Origin: Aureivirga sp. CE67 | Lineage (GTDB): Bacteria > Bacteroidota > Bacteroidia > Flavobacteriales > Flavobacteriaceae | DNA: 64,000 nt | NCBI RefSeq assembly: GCF_015767245.1 | Contig: NZ_JADOTV010000022.1 | Coordinates: 1 to 64,000, forward strand | Direction of reading: 5' to 3' | Shown: piece by piece, positions 45,266 through 52,170 of the stretch | Position numbering within the stretch: the stretch's first letter is position 1 | Layout: each line of letters begins with the position of its first letter | Translations under genes and position numbers: made by a program | Notes under the pieces: model-generated | What the model was told of the DNA's origin: nothing | Seen by the model: only the letters and a program-made list of their open reading frames with translations | The model's database searches: none

Positions 45266-45991
45266 TTAATCAATTTGTAATTGTTTCTGAAAAGGAATAT
45301 CCACTTTTCTTTCTTTTGTAAAATAAACCACATTTCCAGTAATAGTATAATTTCCTTTTTCTAGATTTTTAAAATTGATTTTTGAGAAAGAGTTTAATTC
45401 TTCCAAAAAAACCTTTGTTGAATCATTTTCAGAGTTTAATAAAAAAACTGAAGTATCAAAGTCTAAAATATTTCCATATTTCATTGCTAAACTCAGTTTA
45501 TTTTCATTTTCAATTTTTAAATTAGAAATGACTACTTCTTCTCTTTTTAAAGAATCATAATCAATTAGTGGCATTTGTACATTTTCACTAAATATTTGAA
45601 TAATTGCACTTTGTAATAGATCTCTTTTTACTTTTTCTGAAAACTCATAATCCAAAAAATCAAAATCAACATTATTCTTAAAATCTCTTGGAAACCAAGA
45701 CTCAATCAGTTCTAAAAAATATTCTTTTTCTTTTTTTAATTCTAAAAAAACTTTTCCTTCAAGCCTTGTTTTCAATTCTTTTTTTAAAAAATAATATTTA
45801 CCAAAATTTTCTTCTGAATATTCTTTTCGATTCCACTCAAAAAGAAAAATAGAAGTCAAAAGATAATGCTTTAAATCATTTGTATAAATTTCCGTTTCTT
45901 CCTCCAAAAACTGTTCAATCAATTTTTCTTCTTTATTCTGACAAGAAACCAAAACAACCGAAAGTAATAACAATTTTAAAAATAACTTCAT
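45266..45991 (-). CDS. Lipoprotein of unknown function, copy 1 of a pair
   Basis: Protein of 241 residues with a lipobox (VVLVSC, cysteine 17). A charged helical region (about 20-155) is followed by beta-rich segments (KLSLAMKYGNILDFDTSVFLL, FKNLEKGNYTITGNVVYF). It opens the A/B cluster on the minus strand and is translationally coupled to the second lipoprotein gene (3-bp gap). No named family was recognised; a role as a membrane anchor or partner for the exported A proteins is possible but unproven. Confidence 0.8.
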   Translation of the reverse strand: MKLFLKLLLLSVVLVSCQNKEEKLIEQFLEEETEIYTNDLKHYLLTSIFLFEWNRKEYSEENFGKYYFLKKELKTRLEGKVFLELKKEKEYFLELIESWFPRDFKNNVDFDFLDYEFSEKVKRDLLQSAIIQIFSENVQMPLIDYDSLKREEVVISNLKIENENKLSLAMKYGNILDFDTSVFLLNSENDSTKVFLEELNSFSKINFKNLEKGNYTITGNVVYFTKERKVDIPFQKQLQID

Positions 45992-46026
45992 AACTATTTA
46001 TTTTTGCTAAATATATAGTTTAAAAA

Positions 46027-46073
46027 CGAAAAAAATCTCATTTACATATGATTTTCATTGTAAATGAGATTTT
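46027..46073 (-). terminator. Intrinsic terminator of the GH3-like gene
   Basis: AAAATCTCATTTACA (46032-46046) pairs with TGTAAATGAGATTTT (46059-46073); on the minus strand a T tract follows. Confidence 0.85.
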
Positions 46074-46095
46074 TAAAATTATGAAGTAAAAACTT

Positions 46096-47619
46096 TTAAA
46101 TAGTATTATTATTAATATCCAAAAGTTCCTCTAATAAATTTCTACTATTTGATAATCTCGGAATCTTATGTTGTCCTCCAAGTTTCCCTTTATCTTTCAA
46201 CCATTGATAGAACAGTTTTTCTTTAGCAACATGAATTTTCGGAGCATTTAAAGTCATGTTTAAATATCTTTTTGCTTCGTAATCCGAATTCAAAGTTTTT
46301 AGTTTTGTATCCAAGTGCAAAGAAAATTCTTCTAAATTGCTTGGCTCTTTTTTAAATTCAATAATCCATTCATGTCCACCTTTTTCTTGTTCCGACATAA
46401 AAATTGGCGCAACCGTATAATCAATAATTTCAGTCTGCGTTTTTTGCGAAGCATATTGCAGTGCTTCTTCCGTATTTTCAATGATTAATTCCTCTCCAAA
46501 AACATTAATAAAATGCTTTGTTCTTCCAGTAATTTTAATTCGATAAGGATTTAATGAAGTAAATTTTACCGTATCGCCAATCAGATATCGCCAAAGTCCG
46601 CTATTGGTAGAAATCACCAAAGCATAATTTTTATTTAACTCTACATCTTCCAAACTGATTGTCTCCGAGTTTTCTCCATCAAATTTCTCCATTGGAATAA
46701 ATTCGTAGAAAATTCCATAATCCAACATCAGAAGCATTTCGTCATTATTATTCAAATCTTGAATCCCGAAAAATCCTTCCGAAGCATTATACGTTTCGTA
46801 AAACTGAAATTTATCGCTCTGAATTAATTGTTCGTATTGTTTTCTATATGGTTGAAAATTTACACCACCATGAAAATAAACTTCCAAATTTGGCCAAACA
46901 TCTGTGATGTGTTCTTTTCCTGTAGTTTCCAGAAGTCTTTGCAATAAAACCAACATCCAAGAAGGAACTCCAGCCAAACTTGTCATATTTTCATGCATCG
47001 TTTCCTGAATAATTGCATCCATCTTGGTTTCCCATTCACTCATCAATGCAACTTCTTGTTTTGGAGCACTGCTATAATCTGCCCAAAAAGGCATATTTTC
47101 AATAATTATTGCAGACAAATCTCCAAAGTTGGAATTATTATCCTCATAAATTGCGCTACTTCCTCCAAGACGCAAACTTTTACCAGTAAATAATTGTGCT
47201 TCCGGATTGTTGTTGATATAAAGACATAGCATATCCTTCCCTGCTTTAAAATGACAATCTTCAATTGCTTCTTTGCTTACAGGGATAAATTTACTTTTCG
47301 CATTTGTAGTTCCACTAGATTTTGCAAACCAAGTAATAGTAGACGGCCAAAAGACATTTTGCTCTCCTCTTCGCGTTTTTTCTATCAAAGGCTCGATACT
47401 TTCATATTGCTGTATCGGAACTCTTTTTCTATATTCCTCTACAGAATTTATAGAATCAAAATCATACATTTTTCCTATTGTTGTCGATTTTGCTTTCTTC
47501 AATAATTTCATAAGAAGCTCTTGTTGAACTTCATTCGGATATTTTAAAAAAAGTTCTATTTGGTGAATTCTTTTTTTCAATATCCATGAAATAATAGAAT
47601 TTACTATAGGTACTGGCAT
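46096..47619 (-). CDS. GH3-family acyl-adenylate-forming protein
   Basis: Protein of 507 residues of the GH3 (auxin-responsive promoter) superfamily, which adenylates carboxylic acids and often joins them to amino acids. Motifs seen are WFAKSSGTTNAKSKFIPVS (ATP phosphate loop), YNASEGFFGIQD, and YRIKITGRTKHFINVFGEEL. The substrate in bacteria of this group is not known. The frame extends to 47679, but MPVPIVNSIISWILKK at 47619 is the usual family N-terminus. It is divergent from the DUF2797 gene. Confidence 0.9.
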   Translation of the reverse strand: MPVPIVNSIISWILKKRIHQIELFLKYPNEVQQELLMKLLKKAKSTTIGKMYDFDSINSVEEYRKRVPIQQYESIEPLIEKTRRGEQNVFWPSTITWFAKSSGTTNAKSKFIPVSKEAIEDCHFKAGKDMLCLYINNNPEAQLFTGKSLRLGGSSAIYEDNNSNFGDLSAIIIENMPFWADYSSAPKQEVALMSEWETKMDAIIQETMHENMTSLAGVPSWMLVLLQRLLETTGKEHITDVWPNLEVYFHGGVNFQPYRKQYEQLIQSDKFQFYETYNASEGFFGIQDLNNNDEMLLMLDYGIFYEFIPMEKFDGENSETISLEDVELNKNYALVISTNSGLWRYLIGDTVKFTSLNPYRIKITGRTKHFINVFGEELIIENTEEALQYASQKTQTEIIDYTVAPIFMSEQEKGGHEWIIEFKKEPSNLEEFSLHLDTKLKTLNSDYEAKRYLNMTLNAPKIHVAKEKLFYQWLKDKGKLGGQHKIPRLSNSRNLLEELLDINNNTI

Positions 47620-47667
47620 GTTTATTTGCTTATCTTTATCCAAGTTTAAAATTAGTAAAAATCTTTT

Positions 47668-48465
47668 ATGCAATACCAAGGTGTTTTAAAAAAAATGGCA
47701 ACTGAATTTGACTCAGAAATTCAGTATTATCTAGATATGGAAAGTGATTTTTTGAACTTAAATCAATTGTTAGAAAAAGAGGTAACAATTACGTTCAAAG
47801 AATACCAATGTTTGAATTGTGGAGAGAATAAAAAAATATTTCGTCAAGGATTTTGTTACGATTGTTTTTACAAAATTCCACAAGCTGCTGATTGGATTAT
47901 GAAGCCAGAATTGAGTAAAGCACATCTAGATATTGAAGATAGAGATTTGGCTTATGAGAAAAAAGCACAGCTACAACCTCATATTGTATATTTAGCTTTG
48001 TCTTCTAGCGTAAAAGTTGGAGTTACAAGAAAATCACAAGTTCCTACACGTTGGATTGATCAAGGAGCTTCGAAAGCAATTCCAATTATAGAAGTTCCAA
48101 ATCGTTATTTGGCAGGAATTACCGAAGTTGCTTTAAAAGACAAATATGTAGACAAAACGAATTGGAGAAAAATGCTTAAAAACGAAGTTATTGATGCAGA
48201 TTTGACAGCAGAACTTCCAAAAATAAAAGAAGTATTACCAGAAGAAGTAAAACAATATTTCTCTGAAAATCCGCAAGAGGTTTTAAGCTTAAATTATCCT
48301 GTAGAAAAATATCCTACAAAAGTGAAGAGTTTAAATTTAGATAAAACTCCTTCTTATTCTGGAAAATTAATGGGAGTAAAAGGACAATACTTAATTTTTG
48401 AAGACGGAACAGTTTTTAATATCCGAAGTAATGAAGGATATGTTGTAGAAATTGATTTGAAATAA
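47668..48465 (+). CDS. DUF2797 protein
   Basis: Protein of 265 residues matching DUF2797, a cytoplasmic family of unknown function. A zinc-ribbon-like cysteine set is present (CLNCGENKK and FCYDCFYK, about 48-75), followed by the conserved SSSVKVGVTRKSQVPTRWIDQGA segment that resembles a GIY-YIG-like strand. A start at the second methionine (residue 10) is also possible. It ends with a strong terminator and is divergent from the GH3-like gene. Confidence 0.88.
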   Translation: MQYQGVLKKMATEFDSEIQYYLDMESDFLNLNQLLEKEVTITFKEYQCLNCGENKKIFRQGFCYDCFYKIPQAADWIMKPELSKAHLDIEDRDLAYEKKAQLQPHIVYLALSSSVKVGVTRKSQVPTRWIDQGASKAIPIIEVPNRYLAGITEVALKDKYVDKTNWRKMLKNEVIDADLTAELPKIKEVLPEEVKQYFSENPQEVLSLNYPVEKYPTKVKSLNLDKTPSYSGKLMGVKGQYLIFEDGTVFNIRSNEGYVVEIDLK

Positions 48466-48486
48466 ATTAGAAAGAACAAATTATTT

Positions 48487-48521
48487 AAGCGGAATGTATG
48501 TATTTACATTCCGCTTTTTTA
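48487..48521 (+). terminator. Intrinsic terminator of the DUF2797 gene
   Basis: AAGCGGAATGTA (48487-48498) pairs with TACATTCCGCTT (48505-48516), followed by T residues. Confidence 0.9.
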
Positions 48522-48604
48522 TTTTTAAAAACGAAAGAAAAGAATTAATTTAAAGAATAAATATTATAATGATTTATTTTATACGAAGATTTACAAATTA
48601 TCAA

Positions 48605-48635
48605 GTTCCCCTCTTGAGAGGGGCTAGGGGTGTGT
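48605..48635. repeat. Short palindromic intergenic repeat (R3 family)
   Basis: TTCCCCTCTTGAGAGGGGCTAGGGGTGTG, the reverse-oriented copy of 1554-1584, lying between the DUF2797 terminator and the SRPBCC gene. Confidence 0.8.
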
Positions 48636-48698
48636 AAATATTTTATTTGTTTTTTACTTTATAAATCAAACACAATAATATTTAATAAAACGAAAGAA

Positions 48699-49160
48699 AT
48701 GTACAGAATATCAAGATCTCAAAAATTACCAATAGATATCGATACTTGCTGGGATTATTTCTCAAGCCCAAAAAACTTAGAAGGAATGACTCCAGATAAT
48801 TTGAAGTTTAAAATTATCTATGGAGCTGATACCAAAATGTTTTCAGGACAAATAATTAAATATAAAGTGAGTCCGTTTCTTGGAATAAATATGAAATGGG
48901 TTACTGAAATTACACATGTAACGGAGAAAGAATATTTTGTAGATGAGCAAAGATTTGGTCCTTATAAATTTTGGCATCACAAGCATTTTTTTAAAGAAAT
49001 AGAAGGTGGCGTTGAAATTATTGATATTGTCGATTATGAATTACCACTTGGTGTTCTTGGAAGTTTTGCACACATACTTTTTGTAAAAAAACAATTGAAA
49101 GAAATTTTTGCTTTTAGACATCAAAAGCTAGAAGAATTATTTGGAAAATATAAAGGGTAA
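48699..49160 (+). CDS. SRPBCC-family ligand-binding protein
   Basis: Protein of 153 residues with the START/Bet v 1-like fold (SRPBCC superfamily), which forms a hydrophobic ligand pocket. Family features are the N-terminal SRSQKLPIDIDTCWDYFSSPKNLEGMTP, MKWVTEITHVTEKEYFVDEQ and GPYKFWHHKHFF. The frame is open upstream to 48630, but the ATG at 48699 matches the usual start and leaves a leader. It is followed after 27 bp by an SDR gene. The ligand is unknown; relatives often sit beside photolyases, which are absent here. Confidence 0.85.
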   Translation: MYRISRSQKLPIDIDTCWDYFSSPKNLEGMTPDNLKFKIIYGADTKMFSGQIIKYKVSPFLGINMKWVTEITHVTEKEYFVDEQRFGPYKFWHHKHFFKEIEGGVEIIDIVDYELPLGVLGSFAHILFVKKQLKEIFAFRHQKLEELFGKYKG

Positions 49161-49187
49161 ATATTATTTAATTCTAAAAAACAACCA

Positions 49188-49868
49188 ATGAAAAACTATC
49201 TAATTATCGGAGGATCGCACGGAATAGGAAAAGAAATCGCAAATATTCTAAAAAAAGAACACAATGTATATGTTGCTTCAAGAACTATTGAAAATACAGA
49301 AAACATTACACATCTTTCTTTAGATGTCGAGAAAGAAACTATCAACCCAAATCTTTTACCTGAAACATTAGATGGTTTTGTGTATTGCCCTGGAAGTATC
49401 AATCTGAAGCCTTTTAAAAGTTTGACTGTAGATGATTTTCAAGCAGATTTAAATATCAACTTTCTGATTCTCATAGAAAATTTACAGATTATTTTACCAA
49501 AACTCTTAAAATCGGAAACAGCTAGTTTGGTTTTTTTCAGTTCAATTGCAGCTACTAAAGGAATGAATTTCCATACAAGTATCAGCGCAGCAAAAAGTGC
49601 AATCGAAGGTTTTGCTAGATCTTTTGCGATGGAATATGCTCCAAAAATTAGAGTTAACATCATTGCGCCTTCTTTAACAAATACTCCTTTGGCTGAAAAA
49701 CTTTTAAATAATGATTTAAAAATTAAAAAATCTGCTGAAATGCATCCATTAAAAAGAATCGGAACTGTAGAAGATATTGCAAATGCTGCTTACTTTTTAT
49801 TATCCGAAAATTCTTCTTGGATAACAGGACAAACCATACACGTAGATGGAGGTTTAAGTATTAGCTAA
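49188..49868 (+). CDS. Short-chain dehydrogenase/reductase-like protein
   Basis: Rossmann-fold protein of 226 residues. The NAD(P)-binding GGSHGIGKE motif is present, as is the catalytic serine S119 (FFSSIA) and lysine K136. The tyrosine expected four residues before that lysine (YxxxK) is isoleucine at 132 (SISAAK). The close family relatives also vary at this place, so it may be a catalytically altered or inactive reductase. It is co-directional with the SRPBCC gene and ends in a terminator. Confidence 0.85.
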   Translation: MKNYLIIGGSHGIGKEIANILKKEHNVYVASRTIENTENITHLSLDVEKETINPNLLPETLDGFVYCPGSINLKPFKSLTVDDFQADLNINFLILIENLQIILPKLLKSETASLVFFSSIAATKGMNFHTSISAAKSAIEGFARSFAMEYAPKIRVNIIAPSLTNTPLAEKLLNNDLKIKKSAEMHPLKRIGTVEDIANAAYFLLSENSSWITGQTIHVDGGLSIS

Positions 49869-49889
49869 ACTTTTTTCTTTAAAAAATAA

Positions 49890-49922
49890 AAAATCCCATT
49901 TTTTAGAAATGGGATTTTCTTT
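49890..49922. terminator. Bidirectional terminator
   Basis: AAAATCCCATTT pairs with AAATGGGATTTT; A and T tracts on each side let it serve both the SDR gene and the convergent rlmN gene. Confidence 0.85.
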
Positions 49923-49963
49923 TATAATATTTTCGAGTGAATATTGAAAATTTTCAAATTCTA

Positions 49964-51004
49964 TTAACTCTTATTTGCTAACTGCCCGCAAGCAGCATCA
50001 ATATCTTTTCCTCTACTTCTACGTACATTTACTACAATATCGTTCATTTCTAAAATACTGATATAATCTGTCAATGCTTTCTGTGAAGCTTGTTGGAATT
50101 CCCCGTCATCAATCGGGTTATATTCAATCAAATTCACCTTACAAGGAATATATTTACAGAACTTAACTAGAGCTTCAATATCTTCTCTTTTGTCATTGAT
50201 TCCTTTCCAAACCACATATTCGTAAGTAACTTTTCTTTTGGTTTTTGCATACCAATATTCTAAAGCTTCACGAAGTTCTGTAAGCGGGAATTTTTTAGTA
50301 AAAGGCATGATTCTATTTCTCGTTTCTTCAATCGCTGAGTGAAGAGAGACAGCAAGATTGAATTTCACCTCATCATCTGCCATTTTTCGAATCATTTTCG
50401 TTACACCAGAAGTAGAAACTGTAATACGTTTTGGAGACATTCCTAAACCTTCTGGAGAAGTAATTTTATCAATAGATTTTATAACATTGTTATAATTCAT
50501 CAATGGTTCTCCCATTCCCATATAAACAATGTTTGACAATTTTCTGTTGTAATACAAAAGACTTTCTTGGTTAATTGCAGAAACTTGATCGAAGATTTCA
50601 TCTGCATTCAAATTACGCATACGTTTCAGACGCGCTGTTGCACAGAAATTACAATCTAAACTACAACCAACTTGACTAGAAACACAAGCTGTTGTTCTTG
50701 TATCTGTAGGAATCAGAACAGACTCTACAATTAATCCATCATGAAGTTCTACGGCATTTTTTACAGTTCCGTCTTTACTTCTTTGCATCTGATCTACACG
50801 TATGTGATTGATTACAAAGTTCTCTTCCAGCATCTGTCTTGTTGCCTTTGATACATTTGTCATGTCCTCAAAAGAATGCGCAGATTTGCTCCAAAGCCAT
50901 TCATAAACTTGGTTTCCTCTAAAAGCTTTATCTCCATTCTCCACAAAGAAATCTCTCAATTGCTCCTTCGTTAAAGCTCGTATGTCTTTCTTCTTATTAG
51001 TCAA
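49964..51004 (-). CDS. rlmN: 23S rRNA (adenine(2503)-C(2))-methyltransferase RlmN
   Basis: Radical SAM methyltransferase of 346 residues that methylates A2503 of 23S rRNA and A37 of some tRNAs. The cluster motif CSLDCNFC gives C114, C118 and C121, and the methyl-carrying cysteine lies near the C-terminus in DAACGQL (C339). It stands alone, with a good promoter and a very short leader. Confidence 0.97.
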   Translation of the reverse strand: MTNKKKDIRALTKEQLRDFFVENGDKAFRGNQVYEWLWSKSAHSFEDMTNVSKATRQMLEENFVINHIRVDQMQRSKDGTVKNAVELHDGLIVESVLIPTDTRTTACVSSQVGCSLDCNFCATARLKRMRNLNADEIFDQVSAINQESLLYYNRKLSNIVYMGMGEPLMNYNNVIKSIDKITSPEGLGMSPKRITVSTSGVTKMIRKMADDEVKFNLAVSLHSAIEETRNRIMPFTKKFPLTELREALEYWYAKTKRKVTYEYVVWKGINDKREDIEALVKFCKYIPCKVNLIEYNPIDDGEFQQASQKALTDYISILEMNDIVVNVRRSRGKDIDAACGQLANKS

Positions 51005-51026
51005 AATCTATTTTGTTTTTGGGCTG

Positions 51027-51057
51027 CAAAGATACGAATAATTAAAATCATAAAAAA
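51027..51057 (-). promoter_or_regulatory. Promoter of rlmN
   Basis: On the minus strand TATCTTTG (51027-51034) with TTTT (51054-51057) exactly 19 nt upstream matches the Bacteroidota consensus apart from the last base of the -33 element. Confidence 0.65.
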
Positions 51058-51080
51058 AGGAGCTTTATTTTGCTCCTTTT
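51052..51080 (-). terminator. Intrinsic terminator of the PEGA-like lipoprotein gene
   Basis: AAAGGAGC pairs with GCTCCTTT; the T tract that follows on the minus strand is the same A-tract used as the rlmN -33 element. Confidence 0.75.
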
Positions 51081-51099
51081 CTACTTTATTTATTTTGAA

Positions 51100-52035
51100 T
51101 TATTTTTTCAATATTTCTCCTACTTCTTCCAAGTCTAAAAAATGATAAAATGATTTTACAATTGCATCTTCAATTGTTTTTTTCTTTGCATTAGACCAAG
51201 AATCATCTGAAAATTCGTCAGATCTTAAATTAAATCTATTCGTATAAATTTCTTTATTGCTTTTGTCTAAAATTGCCCATTTTATAATGATATCTCCTGT
51301 ATAATATTTGTAGATATATTTCTGTTCTTTTTCAATAGAATTAATATCTACTTCTATCAATTCTGCAATAATATTTAATTCTTTTAGTTTAGTTTCAGAA
51401 GTGATTTTTGGTTTAAAATTATGATCTCTCAAAAGTCCTTCGACTACTTCATAAAAAACCGCACTATCAAACCGAATACTTTCTCCTCTAAATGCTGATT
51501 CATTAATAAAACTTCTTGCGCCATTTAAATATTGTTTCTCTGTAAATTCATACAATTGGTATTTATTATCAAATATTTTAATAGAAGCTTTCGCAAGGTT
51601 TAAATAAACTTCATCTTCTTTTTTAAATCTTTTTTTGATATAAAAATCTTGAGATATTCTTAGATTTTTATCATAGTTAAAAGATGTAGGACCTGAATCT
51701 GTAAGAGGTGGAATTCCTGCAAAAATCACCCCAGGAATCCAAGAAACATAATAAAGCGGATGTTTATGATTTTGCTTATGAATCAAATAATAATCTTTAT
51801 ATCCTTCTCTTTCAATTTTTACTTGTTTTACAGTCACATCTCTTTCCATCTGTGTTTTTACCACAGCTCCTTTTCCTTGTTTTACACCGTCTACATATAC
51901 AACTGCATCTTCTTTACCAGTCTTCACATTTACTTCCTGATATTGTCCTCCAAAAAGAGTTGCACAACTAGTAACAGATAAAATCAAAAAAGCTAAAAGG
52001 CAATATTTTAGAATTCCAAGTAATTTGTTTTTCAT
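51100..52035 (-). CDS. Lipoprotein with PEGA-like domain
   Basis: Lipoprotein of 311 residues; the lipobox is SVTSC (cysteine 24). The first 80 mature residues (YQEVNVKTGKEDAVVYVDGVKQGKG, VKIEREGYKDYYL) have the pattern of a PEGA or carboxypeptidase-like beta sandwich. A short hydrophobic stretch (PLYYVSWIPGVIFAGIPPL) follows and then a long region of unknown fold. The upstream frame to 52095 gives no signal peptide, so 52035 is preferred. Function is unknown. Confidence 0.8.
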   Translation of the reverse strand: MKNKLLGILKYCLLAFLILSVTSCATLFGGQYQEVNVKTGKEDAVVYVDGVKQGKGAVVKTQMERDVTVKQVKIEREGYKDYYLIHKQNHKHPLYYVSWIPGVIFAGIPPLTDSGPTSFNYDKNLRISQDFYIKKRFKKEDEVYLNLAKASIKIFDNKYQLYEFTEKQYLNGARSFINESAFRGESIRFDSAVFYEVVEGLLRDHNFKPKITSETKLKELNIIAELIEVDINSIEKEQKYIYKYYTGDIIIKWAILDKSNKEIYTNRFNLRSDEFSDDSWSNAKKKTIEDAIVKSFYHFLDLEEVGEILKK

Positions 52036-52130
52036 AGATTTTAAGTTTAAAAATACATGGTTTCTTTTAACAAATATTTTGCCAAAAAAGAACAAATAGG
52101 AATTCTAAAAAAGATCAGAATCTTATTAAA

Positions 52131-52166
52131 AATAAAAAAGGGTTGAAGTAAATTCTTCAACCCTTA
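52131..52166 (-). terminator. Intrinsic terminator of the dsbD gene
   Basis: AAGGGTTGAAG (52139-52149) pairs with CTTCAACCCTT (52155-52165); a T tract follows on the minus strand. Confidence 0.85.
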
Positions 52167-52170
52167 TTAT

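Noticed and set aside
33353-45991. Toxin-immunity or phage-defence interpretation of the A/B cluster
   Set aside because: All members have export signals, none shows nuclease, deaminase, NTPase or membrane-pore motifs, and no mobile-element genes flank the locus.
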